From the NCBI GenBank assembly GCA_964534995.1, contig CAZHSC010000024.1, forward strand, positions 1 to 44,445: a stretch of DNA of 44,445 nt, given 5' to 3'. Under the pieces are notes generated by a model that saw only the letters and a program-made list of their open reading frames with translations, was not told the origin of the DNA and ran no database searches. Below, in pieces: positions 35,007 through 43,982 of the stretch. The DNA is from JAJTFW01 sp964534995 (GTDB lineage Bacteria > Bacteroidota > Bacteroidia > AKYH767-A > OLB10). The translations under genes and the position numbers were made by a program. Numbering within the stretch: the stretch's first letter is position 1; each line of letters opens with the position of its first letter.

Positions 35007-36947
35007 ATGGCAAAGAAAAGTATCCGTCAGAAAACCGCGATGAAAACCACCATGCGGCTGACAATCATTGCAGCCGCTTCGGCAGCCGCGGGATTGATGG
35101 TATTATTAATTGTAATTTTTAATCTTACTAAAGAGGAAGAAGGAAGGGCGCAGTCGCCGATGACTTTTAAACAAGCGGTAACGGTACAGGATACCACGCG
35201 CGTATTAAGGGGAAGTATTAATCAGCAGATTATCGGTGTGGTCATTGAAACCACAGGAAAGGGAACGCCGCTTAAGATTAATTCGATTACTTTTTCGGCA
35301 ACAGGTACTTCAAAGCCGGTAGAAAACAATGTTGAAAATGCCCGTTTGTGGTATACAGGCAATGATCCTGAGTTTTCATTGCAGCAAACAGTGGGTAGTA
35401 CTATATTGAAAGTTTCTGAAAACCCATTCGTTTTTCCGGCAATGTTGGATCTGCTGCCCGGAAAGAATTACTTCTGGTTAACCATGGATGTTAAGGCTGA
35501 AGCAGCCTCGGGTCCGGGTATGATTGATGCTTCCTGTGATGAAATCAGAATTGGCGCCATCTCTTACAAACCTTTAATTGCTGATCCTATCGGCAAACGT
35601 TTTATTCAATCAAATATTCCATATTATTCCATGGGAAATATGTCGCTTGCAAAAGTGAATTCCTGGAATTCAAAGCGGGACGGGTCGGGTGTACCGCCCC
35701 GTTCAATGAACGAATCGCGAAACAGTTTCTTTATTCAGGCCGGTCACCGTATGATCAGCAGTACAGGTGCGAATCTTCAAACGCTGGTGATCGAAAAAGG
35801 CGGGGAATTGCGAATCACTTCGCCGCTAAGGCTTAATGCCATGTATGTTGCTTGCGGAGGTGTACTTCAGATCGACACTGCAATAAATGATTATTATCCC
35901 TTTGTGGACTTTTATATGGATAATACATCGATGTATATCCACAATAATGATGGGCTTTTACCCGGAAAGTATTGTTTCTTTGCGCCTGCCTCACAACAGG
36001 TGTTTTTCAAATATGGGTCTTCTACCTTTCGCAGGGAAGTGGAATTCGGATGTCTTTCTATTGATGTTGCGGAAGGGGATGTGTCCGACCTGGGTGGGAA
36101 AATTGAATTCGTCAAAGGTGATTTTGAAATCCGTAAAACCGGGACTTCATCAAAAGGACTCAGTTTTTCCGGTAATAACACCCTGGATATCGGCGGCTCC
36201 TTTATCCTGACCGGCGGAAAATTTTCTGGTGCGGAGAGGGGTACCCTTGATTGTACCGTGAAGAATGACTTTATTTTAAAGGGAGCGGACTTCAGGGATG
36301 CTGCCTCCCCCAAATCAGGAGGGAATATGAAACTGAATATCCATAGAGATGTGATCCTGATTAGTGGAGATATCTCGACTGCGATAAGTCCTGAATCAGA
36401 AATTATCATGTCGGGAAGCGGCTATTCCAGGTGGATACAAAAGCCTTCCTGCAATGTGGAGCTTGGAAATATGACGGTAACAGCTAAAAGAAGCCTTTCG
36501 CTCAAGGGAGAACGTTTTGGAGATATAGCGCAAGGCCGGTCATTGAGTATAAACAATGGTGGAGAATTGATGTGTGAACAGGCCATTGTAAGCGGAAAGG
36601 GCGTTTTTAACCTGGAGGCGAAGGCGCTGCTGGGTATCGGTCACCCCGATGGTATTTATTCAAAGGGAAACATGGGTAATATTCAAACAGCCAACCGGAA
36701 GTATCATTCAGGAGCAACCTATTATTACTATACCGCCAGCCAGCCACAGCAAACCGGTGTCTTTACAACCTATCCAATGGAAAATGCGGTGTACCGCCTG
36801 ATTATTCATAAAGCAAGTGCATCGCAGGTGTTGAATCTTTCTCAGAATATTTCGGTGGAGGACCAGTGTAAAATAAACCTGGGCGACCTGCGCTATAATG
36901 GTTTTGAATTGAAGATGGCGTCCGCGCACAAAGAAACCATTAACTGA
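35007..36947 (+). CDS. Membrane-anchored protein with BNR-associated N-terminal domain
   Basis: A 646-aa protein. Basic residues 1-16 are followed by one membrane helix (about 17-38) with no cleavage or lipobox motif. Residues about 60-190 (TRVLRGSINQQIIGVVIETTG ... NARLWYTGNDPEF ... LLPGKNYFWLTMDVKAEA) match the domain found before BNR/sialidase repeats in Bacteroidota surface proteins. The remaining 450 residues are Gly/Ser-rich with repeating short strands (GGELRI, GGVLQID, NNTLDIGGSFILTGGKF), suggesting a beta-solenoid. No enzymatic residues and no type IX sorting domain are evident at the C-terminus (ASAHKETIN). Function unknown. Confidence 0.75.
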   Translation: MAKKSIRQKTAMKTTMRLTIIAAASAAAGLMVLLIVIFNLTKEEEGRAQSPMTFKQAVTVQDTTRVLRGSINQQIIGVVIETTGKGTPLKINSITFSATGTSKPVENNVENARLWYTGNDPEFSLQQTVGSTILKVSENPFVFPAMLDLLPGKNYFWLTMDVKAEAASGPGMIDASCDEIRIGAISYKPLIADPIGKRFIQSNIPYYSMGNMSLAKVNSWNSKRDGSGVPPRSMNESRNSFFIQAGHRMISSTGANLQTLVIEKGGELRITSPLRLNAMYVACGGVLQIDTAINDYYPFVDFYMDNTSMYIHNNDGLLPGKYCFFAPASQQVFFKYGSSTFRREVEFGCLSIDVAEGDVSDLGGKIEFVKGDFEIRKTGTSSKGLSFSGNNTLDIGGSFILTGGKFSGAERGTLDCTVKNDFILKGADFRDAASPKSGGNMKLNIHRDVILISGDISTAISPESEIIMSGSGYSRWIQKPSCNVELGNMTVTAKRSLSLKGERFGDIAQGRSLSINNGGELMCEQAIVSGKGVFNLEAKALLGIGHPDGIYSKGNMGNIQTANRKYHSGATYYYYTASQPQQTGVFTTYPMENAVYRLIIHKASASQVLNLSQNISVEDQCKINLGDLRYNGFELKMASAHKETIN

Positions 36948-37017
36948 GTTTGTTTCTAAATTATTACCTGCTGTTTTTCGTTTGTTTTGTTATGGATTTT
37001 CTCCTGTACAGCATAAA

Positions 37018-37047
37018 AGGGTAGTAGTTCCTTTACCCTGTTTTTTT
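37018..37047 (+). terminator. Likely intrinsic terminator after the BNR-associated gene
   Basis: A 6-bp stem, agggta (37018-37023) with taccct (37034-37039), has a 10-nt loop and is followed by G and seven T residues (37041-37047). It lies 71 nt after the stop. Confidence 0.6.
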
Positions 37048-37197
37048 ATCTGTCTGCCTCTTTCTTTAATTAACAAAGGTAGGTTAATAAATGAGTGATA
37101 TTTAATGTACTGCCATTTGTATTGAACGATACCTTTAGCCTGTTGTTTTTTTACATCCAACGATATTGGTAATCAGAGATATACTTAGAGGTTAATT

Positions 37198-38487
37198 ATG
37201 AGCTTAGAAACCGGTGTAAAAAGTAAACACGAACAAATTCTTTCCTTATTAGACGAAGTCTCTATTTCAGGAAAGAAGCTGGGGATTATTCTTCAAACCA
37301 TAGAAGACGCGGAAATAGACGGACGTCATGTTACGCTCAAGGGAAAACGACTGAGAAATTTCAGTTCATGCAGCTACCTGGGTCTTGACCTGGATCAGCG
37401 TTTGATGGCTGGAGCGATTGATGCGGTTACGCGCTTTGGAGTGCAGTTTTCCTCTTCGCGTTCCTATTTATCTTCACCGCTCTATGGTGAACTCGAATCT
37501 AAACTTGCAAAAATTTTTAAATCACCGGCCGCTGTTTTTAATACAACTACTTTGGGGCACTTGAGTAATCTGCCCATTCTTATCGGCGATGAAGATGCCA
37601 TTGTCATGGATGTAAGTGTTCATTCGAGCGTGCAGATGGCAGTTTCCCTGTTGAAGGAGCGGAACATTCATACCGAAATTATCAGGCATTCACGTCTTGA
37701 TATTCTGGAGGACAGGGTCAAGGAACTGAGCCTGACACATAAGAAAATCTGGTATCTGTCCGATGGTGTGTATTCCATGTTCGGTGATTTGGCCCCTGTG
37801 GGGGATATTGTCAAATTGCTGGATATGTATGAGCAGTTGTATTTATACATTGATGATGCTCATGGTATGAGCTGGGCTGGTGAAAACGGCGCCGGTTATG
37901 TGATGAGTCAGGTTCCCTTCCATAAAAGAATGTATCTCACTACCTCGCTCGGTAAGGCATTTGGCGCCAGCGGCGGTGTGATGGTTTTCCCGGATGAAGA
38001 GGATTTCAGAAGGGTACACGATTATGGAAAAACTTCTATCTTCTCTATACAAATACCTCCTCCCGTTTTAGGAGCCGCGGTAGCTTCGGCCAAAATGCAT
38101 CTTACAGCCGATATTTATACTTTGCAAAAACAATTACAGGACAGGATCAAGTTTTTCAATCAAACCGCCAAGATGTTGGAGGTACCCATGTTGAGTGACG
38201 ATATTTCCCCTGTTAAGTTTGTTTGCCTCGGTAAGCCAATCATGGGCTATAATATGGTCAGCCGTCTCATGAATGCCGGCTTTTACGTCAACTTATCTGT
38301 TTTCCCGAGCGTTTCTTATAACAATACAGGCATGCGCATTCCTCTTTCCTTGCACATGACCAAAGATGATATTGCTGATTTATTGAACGAAATCGCAGTT
38401 CAGTTGCCATTGGCCATGAAGGAAACAGGTACTTCAATGAAAGAAATTACCCGATTTTTCAAACTGGAAAGAAAATCGATTTCCTGA
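37198..38487 (+). CDS. Alpha-oxoamine synthase-like PLP enzyme
   Basis: A 429-aa fold-type I PLP enzyme of the family that condenses an amino acid with an acyl thioester (KBL, BioF, serine palmitoyltransferase). The Schiff-base lysine is Lys253 in SLGKAFGASGG, and the cofactor-stacking segment IDDAHG gives Asp220 and His222. The active-site entry NFSSCSYLGLDL corresponds to the family N-terminal motif. It differs clearly from standard BioF and serine palmitoyltransferase in much of its length and has a C-terminal extension of about 35 residues. No biotin, heme or sphingolipid genes are adjacent, so the product is unknown. Confidence 0.82.
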   Translation: MSLETGVKSKHEQILSLLDEVSISGKKLGIILQTIEDAEIDGRHVTLKGKRLRNFSSCSYLGLDLDQRLMAGAIDAVTRFGVQFSSSRSYLSSPLYGELESKLAKIFKSPAAVFNTTTLGHLSNLPILIGDEDAIVMDVSVHSSVQMAVSLLKERNIHTEIIRHSRLDILEDRVKELSLTHKKIWYLSDGVYSMFGDLAPVGDIVKLLDMYEQLYLYIDDAHGMSWAGENGAGYVMSQVPFHKRMYLTTSLGKAFGASGGVMVFPDEEDFRRVHDYGKTSIFSIQIPPPVLGAAVASAKMHLTADIYTLQKQLQDRIKFFNQTAKMLEVPMLSDDISPVKFVCLGKPIMGYNMVSRLMNAGFYVNLSVFPSVSYNNTGMRIPLSLHMTKDDIADLLNEIAVQLPLAMKETGTSMKEITRFFKLERKSIS

Positions 38488-38622
38488 GTTTTTTCTTCTT
38501 GTATTGCTGTATCCTGAGCCTGTTACTTTGGATTCCCTTAACGACCGGGTATGAAAGAAGGAGAAGCCTCTCAGGTCATTTAACTTTAGAAAAATTTAGT
38601 CTGCCTGACCTCCCGCTAAAAA

Positions 38623-39051
38623 CTATGGCCATTCACAGATTTTCCAGAAATTGGATAAAATCTGAAAAGTAGTTTCGAATTGATTGATATCCACGGGTTT
38701 TAGGATATAGCCTGCAATATTATACTGATAGGCTTCCTTACGGTCAGAATCATCATTGGACGTAGTAAGCACAATCACACTGATCGATTTAATGTTGTCA
38801 TCTGCTCTCAATTCCTTCAAAAACTCAAGGCCGTTCATCTTTGGCATATTGATGTCAAGCAAAATGACATTCGGCATCGGATCGGGCTTGGTTTTTCCGT
38901 TTGTACCTCTGAGCAAATCCAGGGCATCCTCTCCATTGGGAGCATGCAGAAGCTGGTTGGTAATGTTCAGTTTTTTAATGACACGGTCAATCACCATTTT
39001 ATCGACCTGGTCATCCTCTATGTGCAGGATGGTAACTGGGGTATCGCTCAT
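38623..39051 (-). CDS. Single-domain response regulator (Rcp1-like)
   Basis: A 142-aa CheY-fold receiver with no output domain. The phospho-acceptor is Asp66 in VILLDINMPKMNG. The acidic pair Asp13/Asp14 (with Glu12), Thr96 and Lys118 (YILKPVD) complete the active site. The ELRADDN insertion and overall layout resemble Rcp1-type regulators that partner bacteriophytochrome-like or PAS kinases. It is divergent from a PAS histidine kinase whose start is 138 nt away, so the two probably form one signalling pair. How it passes on the signal is unknown. Confidence 0.9.
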   Translation of the reverse strand: MSDTPVTILHIEDDQVDKMVIDRVIKKLNITNQLLHAPNGEDALDLLRGTNGKTKPDPMPNVILLDINMPKMNGLEFLKELRADDNIKSISVIVLTTSNDDSDRKEAYQYNIAGYILKPVDINQFETTFQILSNFWKICEWP

Positions 39052-39188
39052 TATAGTAGATTTTTACCTTTTGATGTAACCCACTATCTTCTATGTACGT
39101 AAATATAATAGCCGCTAAGAAGAATTGCTTAGGTCAAAAATATAATTTATTATTTCAATCTGAAAAGGATATTTAGACAAAAAGGAGA

Positions 39189-40940
39189 ATGTTGATAAGA
39201 GAGCTGTTCAAAAATACTGAAAAGTACCATCAAAGTATCCCTGCCGATGACCTGATTGCACGTCAGCGTTACCGCCTTTTCAGGACTACCACTTTAACTG
39301 CCGGCTCAGTCATATTTTATGCTTTTATACAGGCCATGTTCATTGTAAAAGTGGGCAACTTTACCGGCATTCTTATTGGGGTTCTCGATTTGATTTTAGT
39401 TGTTAATTTCTTTTTGCTCCCGGTTCATAAGAATCACAAACTGGCCTATTATATCATTACCCTGGCTGCCTTTACTACATTACATATCATTTCTTATTTT
39501 TCTGGTGGGATACGTGCTTCCGCCATTATGTATATGGTTGGTACCATGTTATTGGGATATATGTTGCTGGGAAATAAAGCCGGCAGAATCGTATTTGCCC
39601 TTATAGCCATTCACATTGTCTTCTTTTGGTATCTGACGGAAAACACATCTCTGATATCTAATGTATTGATAGGAGATACCGCCGAACTGATAAATTTTGA
39701 TTACCTGACTACTTTCTTCCTGGCCATGCTGATTCTTTCGGCGCAGATGAATTACCTGGAAAGTGGTAAAAATGTGGTGATAGAACGCATAACCGAACAA
39801 AGAAATGAACTGCGTGAGAAGAACAAGGAACTCCATGAATTGTCAATTGTTGCCAGTAAAGCCGATAATGCGATTGTTATTACCAACAATAAAGGTGTCG
39901 CGGAGTGGGTGAATGATGGCTTTATCAGACTCACCGGCTTTAGTTCCGAAGAAGTGCTTGGCCGTATGCCTGGCGAGCTTTTGCATGGAAAAGGAACCGA
40001 TCAGGAAACAGTGGCTGCACTTAAAGAAGCGATTAATAAGCATTTGCCTTTTTCAGGTGAGCTGTTGAAATTTAAAAAGGACAAATCTCCTTTCTGGACA
40101 CAGATCACCATGACGCCGATAGTTTCGGATGATGGAACGGAAGAAAGGTATATTTTCATCGAAAGTGATATTACCCCCAGGAAACTGGCCGAAGAAAAGA
40201 TGAAGCTGTATATGAAGAACCTGGAAAAAACAAACTCTGAACTGGATAAGTTCGCGTATGTGGTTTCTCATGATCTTAAAGCTCCCCTGCGGGCAATTGG
40301 TAATCTTACTGGCTGGATAGAAGAAGATATGGCTGACAGATTACCGGATGATATTAGGGGCCACTTCAATACAATTAAAGGCCGGGTGGTTCGTATGGAA
40401 GGTTTGATTAATGGTATCCTCGATTACACCAAGGCCGCTAAAGGCGGAGAATTGCTCTCTTTTGAATCGGAAGAGGTAGTGAAAGATGCCATTGAACTGA
40501 TTGGTGTTCCAGAAAACGCGATTATAAATGTGCGTAAAGGAATGCCTGTTATGAAAGCGGAACGTGTCAAGTTACAACAGGTATTTCTTAACCTGATTCA
40601 CAATGCTGTAAAATATAACGATAAAGAAGATAAACAGGTGGATATCGGTTGTGAAGACCTGGGAAAAGAATGGAAGTTCTTTGTCAAGGATAACGGTCCG
40701 GGTATTGAGTCAAGATACCATGAGAAAATTTTCGTCATTTTCCAGACGCTGAACGCGCGCGATGAAGTAGAGGCACGCGGTGTTGGTTTGGCCATTGTCA
40801 AGAAAATTATTGAAGAGGAGGGTGGTAAAATTTGGGTTGAATCAGATAAAGGTGCCGGGGCCACATTTTACTTTACCTGGCCAAAAGTCAAAAAGGTGAG
40901 TGTGGAGGATTCGGTTTTTTCTGATGCCGACCTGGCCTGA
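39189..40940 (+). CDS. Membrane PAS sensor histidine kinase
   Basis: A 583-aa sensor kinase. About six membrane helices lie at residues 33-195, followed by a linker coiled coil (RITEQRNELREKNKELHELS, about 198-218), a PAS/PAC domain (about 218-335, ending ESDITPRKLAEEKM), and a HisKA domain with phospho-acceptor His361 in VVSHDLKAPLRAIGN. The HATPase domain has the N-box NLIHNAVKYN and the G-boxes DNGPGI and GVGLAIVKKI. DLKAP rather than DLRTP is common in phytochrome-type kinases. A GGAG directly before the ATG is too close for a normal ribosome-binding site. The likely partner is the divergent response regulator. Confidence 0.92.
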   Translation: MLIRELFKNTEKYHQSIPADDLIARQRYRLFRTTTLTAGSVIFYAFIQAMFIVKVGNFTGILIGVLDLILVVNFFLLPVHKNHKLAYYIITLAAFTTLHIISYFSGGIRASAIMYMVGTMLLGYMLLGNKAGRIVFALIAIHIVFFWYLTENTSLISNVLIGDTAELINFDYLTTFFLAMLILSAQMNYLESGKNVVIERITEQRNELREKNKELHELSIVASKADNAIVITNNKGVAEWVNDGFIRLTGFSSEEVLGRMPGELLHGKGTDQETVAALKEAINKHLPFSGELLKFKKDKSPFWTQITMTPIVSDDGTEERYIFIESDITPRKLAEEKMKLYMKNLEKTNSELDKFAYVVSHDLKAPLRAIGNLTGWIEEDMADRLPDDIRGHFNTIKGRVVRMEGLINGILDYTKAAKGGELLSFESEEVVKDAIELIGVPENAIINVRKGMPVMKAERVKLQQVFLNLIHNAVKYNDKEDKQVDIGCEDLGKEWKFFVKDNGPGIESRYHEKIFVIFQTLNARDEVEARGVGLAIVKKIIEEEGGKIWVESDKGAGATFYFTWPKVKKVSVEDSVFSDADLA

Positions 40941-40983
40941 AACATTTTTTTCGTCCGCTCGTTAAACACGACTAAAAGTAAGC

Positions 40984-41271
40984 ATGAAAACTGTACCCTG
41001 CAGCGGGCTGGATAAAGCCATGAATGAATGCGTAAAACAAATTAACGCCGTGATGGATCAACTCGAACCTGCCGATCGCCTGAAGTTTTTAAATCAACTG
41101 ATTATGCGAATCATGCCTGACAGGAAAAAAACAACTTCTGTCTCCGAAAAAATAAATAAGCGCCAGCGAAATCCGCTGCAGTCATTAAGCAAAGACCAAT
41201 GTAAACTCATTGAAAAGCTGTCGCAGGATACAAAAAATTTATTTGATTTTGACGGAGACCACAGGGCCTGA
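40984..41271 (+). CDS. Hypothetical small protein
   Basis: A 95-aa soluble, helical, Lys-rich protein without signal peptide or membrane segment, and with no family I recognise. It starts 43 nt after the kinase stop and runs 33 nt into the converging mqnA gene. Composition is protein-like (amphipathic helices near residues 8-43 and 70-88), but the evidence for coding is modest. Confidence 0.5.
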   Translation: MKTVPCSGLDKAMNECVKQINAVMDQLEPADRLKFLNQLIMRIMPDRKKTTSVSEKINKRQRNPLQSLSKDQCKLIEKLSQDTKNLFDFDGDHRA

Positions 41272-42036
41272 ATCGGCGCTGCTGTAGGTTGAAATTTTTT
41301 CTAAAAATAACAACAGGGCTGCACGCTCTTCTTCGCCTAAATGGTATTTGATTTTCTGTTTAAGGTAATCTTCCACATCAGTACCCGGATATTTATCTTT
41401 TAAACCCGGAAGTATGTCATCAATGGACCCGGTTCCTTTGGCAAATATCTCCTCTAACTCCTGAATAATATTATCATTAATTTTTTTATTGCTTACCCAG
41501 CATGCAAAAACGAAGGGGAGGCCGGTCATTTTCTTCCATGCTTCCGCCAGATCATAGCAATAAGGATACCTGGAACGGTAAAGCAGGGCTTTGTCGCCAA
41601 TCATCACCGCTGCCGGAATACTTTCAATATCTTCAAAATGATGTCTGCTCTGTTGTTGAATCCACTCCGGTTGTATGTTCCACAGCCCTTTGGCAAGTAT
41701 TTTTACCAGTAATACCGACGTTCGTGATTCAGTATCCAGTATGACTTGTCTGATCTTTTCCAGCGGAACCCTGCTGACCAATACCACCGACTCCACCGGC
41801 CCGTTTGCTGCAATACAAAAGGATGTAATTATTTCAGCATCCTGAATCATCGGAATCATAGCAACCGGAATTAATCCGATGTCAGCTTGATTATGGATAA
41901 GCTTATCGGCGCAAACAGAGGGTATGTCATTGCTGATTTCAAATGAATCCTGCGAAGTATATTGCTCCAGACTATATTTGAACGGGATGGCGTTCAGGTA
42001 AGAAACTATCGAGATTTTTACAGGTTTGCTTTTCAC
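41239..42036 (-). CDS. mqnA: Chorismate dehydratase MqnA (futalosine menaquinone pathway)
   Basis: A 265-aa enzyme that dehydrates chorismate to 3-enolpyruvylbenzoate, the entry step of the futalosine route to menaquinone. The family motif SYLNAIPF is at residues 12-19, AGIGLIPV-like QADIGLIPV follows, and the C-terminal KYHLGEEERAALLLFLEKI is typical. The start is GTG 42036, one base after the holA stop. The longer frame to 42186 only duplicates holA sequence out of frame. This means translation is very likely coupled to holA. Other mqn genes are not in the window. Confidence 0.92.
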   Translation of the reverse strand: MKSKPVKISIVSYLNAIPFKYSLEQYTSQDSFEISNDIPSVCADKLIHNQADIGLIPVAMIPMIQDAEIITSFCIAANGPVESVVLVSRVPLEKIRQVILDTESRTSVLLVKILAKGLWNIQPEWIQQQSRHHFEDIESIPAAVMIGDKALLYRSRYPYCYDLAEAWKKMTGLPFVFACWVSNKKINDNIIQELEEIFAKGTGSIDDILPGLKDKYPGTDVEDYLKQKIKYHLGEEERAALLLFLEKISTYSSADSGPVVSVKIK

Positions 42037-42037
42037 G

Positions 42038-43099
42038 CTAATGAAGGATTTTATAAACCAATTCCCGTACCAGCTCCCCGTCGCCTGGATTGCTGCCTCC
42101 AAAACCTTTGGAGCGAAGGTCATATTCACGCAAGAGGCTGATAACTGTTGCTGATTTATCAGGCGGGTAATTCCTGGCACAAACAAAATAATCGTCGGTG
42201 TGGAAGGGATTAATTTTTAACGCAGCCGCCACATTGCTTTTTGATTTGTCGGCGAGAGAGTGAAGTAAAAGTGTTTTGCTGAACAGATTGTAAAGATTGG
42301 CCATGGTGATCTGAATCGGATGATTCTTTGGATTGGCTTTGAAATAATTGACAATTTTATTACTGGCCAATACATCTTTCCTCCCGATAGCTTTTAATAA
42401 TTCAAAAATGTTAAACTCTTTGCTGACCCCGATGTATTGTTCAATATGTTTCAAATCGATGGTTTCACCGGCTTTTACATTGATCATTAATTTGTCGCAC
42501 TCATTGGCAATTCTCGACAAATCATTTCCCAGGTGTTCGGCCATGAGCACCGAAGCATTGGGAGAGATTTTCATTTTCTTTTCCGAAAGGTAATCTTCAA
42601 TCCATCTGGGTAACTTATCAGGATAGAGTTTTTTCATTTCAAAAACAACTCCATTCTTTTCTATCGATTTGTAGATTTTTCCCCTTTTATCAAGCGTTTT
42701 ATACTTTAAACATAATACCAGTAATGTGGAGGGTTGTGGATTTGCGAAATAAACAGCCAAAGGGCCTGCATTGTCTTTTGATCCCAGTTCTTCTTCCTCT
42801 GTTGTCTTTCCTTTTGGAAACAAGGCTTTAATGTCCTGCGCTTCTTTTACAATGAGCACCTGGTAATTTGACATCATCGGAAACCGCTTGGCTGCGCTGA
42901 CAAGTTGAGTGGGCTCACAATCTTTCCCATAAAGAATGGTTTGATTAAACTCCTTCTCCATTTCATCCAACACTGAATTTTCAATCAGGTTACACAACTG
43001 GTCGGTATAATAGGGTTCTTCGCTTTGTAAAAGATATACCGGATAATAAATTTTATTTTTTAAATCTCTCCTGATTTCATCGAAAGATTTGATGGCCAT
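42038..43099 (-). CDS. holA: DNA polymerase III delta subunit
   Basis: A 353-aa clamp-loader subunit that opens the beta sliding clamp. It matches the HolA family over its length: an N-terminal domain with YPVYLLQSEEPYYTDQL and YQVLIVKEAQDIK, a middle AAA-lid region with LGNDLSRIANECDKLMI, and a C-terminal collar domain with AIGRKDVLASNKIVNYF. An acidic linker (GKTTEEEELGSKDN, about 96-110) is inserted in domain I. The mqnA start codon lies directly after its stop. Confidence 0.93.
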   Translation of the reverse strand: MAIKSFDEIRRDLKNKIYYPVYLLQSEEPYYTDQLCNLIENSVLDEMEKEFNQTILYGKDCEPTQLVSAAKRFPMMSNYQVLIVKEAQDIKALFPKGKTTEEEELGSKDNAGPLAVYFANPQPSTLLVLCLKYKTLDKRGKIYKSIEKNGVVFEMKKLYPDKLPRWIEDYLSEKKMKISPNASVLMAEHLGNDLSRIANECDKLMINVKAGETIDLKHIEQYIGVSKEFNIFELLKAIGRKDVLASNKIVNYFKANPKNHPIQITMANLYNLFSKTLLLHSLADKSKSNVAAALKINPFHTDDYFVCARNYPPDKSATVISLLREYDLRSKGFGGSNPGDGELVRELVYKILH

Positions 43100-43154
43100 G
43101 TGCGGTTGCTGTTGTTTGCGTAAATGTAAAGTATATGACGGGTTCTTTTGTCTT

Positions 43155-43925
43155 CTAGAACTTCAGGTGCTTTACGGTTAATCCGTTATTTATAAGTTCA
43201 TTCAGAGCAGAAATGCCGATTTTAATATGCTCTTCTACATATTTTTTTGTTACATGGGTATCACTTTCAGCAGTCTTTATTCCGTCCGGAATCATGGGCT
43301 GATCCGATACAAGTAATAATGCTCCGGTTGGAATTTGATTGGCAAATCCAGTAATAAAAATGCTCGCAGTTTCCATATCTATTGCCATACATCTGAGTTT
43401 AGTCAGGTATCTTTTAAACTCAGTATCATGTTCCCAAACCCTGCGGTTGGTAGTATATACAGTACCTGTCCAGTAGTCTTTATTAAAATTCCTGATGGTG
43501 GTGGAAACTGCTTTTTGTAAACTGAATGCGGGAAGCGCGGGTACTTCGGGTGGTAAATAGTCATTGGAAGTCCCTTCTCCCCTGATGGCGGCAATGGGTA
43601 AAATCATGTCGCCCACTTTGTTCTTCTTTTTAAGTCCGCCGCATTTCCCTAAAAATAAACAGGCCTTAGGTTTAATACTGCTTAAAAGGTCCATCATCGT
43701 GGCTGCATTGGCACTGCCTATACCAAAGTTAATGATGCTGATTCCTTTGGCGGTGGCACAGGTCATGGGCTTTCCTGTACCCACAACCTTTACCTTGTTC
43801 CATTTGGCAAAAAGTTCCACATAGTGTTGAAAATTAGTCAGTAAAATGTACTTACCGAAATTTTCAAGTTTTTCTCCCGTATATCTGGGTAACCAGTTTT
43901 CTACGATTTCTTTCTTGCTTTTCAT
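43155..43925 (-). CDS. amn: AMP nucleosidase
   Basis: A 256-aa enzyme that splits AMP to adenine and ribose 5-phosphate. It belongs to the nucleoside phosphorylase fold: VVGTGKPMTCATAKG, NFGIGSANAATMMD, FLGKCGGL and the catalytic-site AIDMETASIF with VSDQP are present. The length fits the short Bacteroidota form rather than the 480-aa enteric form. The frame reaches 43946, but ATG 43925 gives the family-like MKSKKEIVENWLPRY start. Adenine deaminase, which uses its product, is encoded at 3896-5527. Confidence 0.9.
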   Translation of the reverse strand: MKSKKEIVENWLPRYTGEKLENFGKYILLTNFQHYVELFAKWNKVKVVGTGKPMTCATAKGISIINFGIGSANAATMMDLLSSIKPKACLFLGKCGGLKKKNKVGDMILPIAAIRGEGTSNDYLPPEVPALPAFSLQKAVSTTIRNFNKDYWTGTVYTTNRRVWEHDTEFKRYLTKLRCMAIDMETASIFITGFANQIPTGALLLVSDQPMIPDGIKTAESDTHVTKKYVEEHIKIGISALNELINNGLTVKHLKF

Positions 43926-43970
43926 GTGTTTTAAGAAATATTTCAACGAAAATAAATGAATGTTATGTTC

Positions 43971-43978
43971 TATTTTTG
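43971..43978 (+). promoter_or_regulatory. -7 promoter element 4 nt before HsdR-N gene
   Basis: TATTTTTG is an exact TAnnTTTG, 4 nt before the ATG at 43983. The divergent amn gene shares this 57-nt intergenic stretch. Confidence 0.5.
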
Positions 43979-43982
43979 AGTG

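Noticed and set aside
35912..36409. 165-codon minus-strand frame opposite the BNR-associated gene
   Set aside because: Antisense shadow; the plus-strand protein has recognisable domain structure.
42037..42186. N-terminal extension of MqnA
   Set aside because: It is out-of-frame holA sequence; GTG 42036 gives the exact family start.
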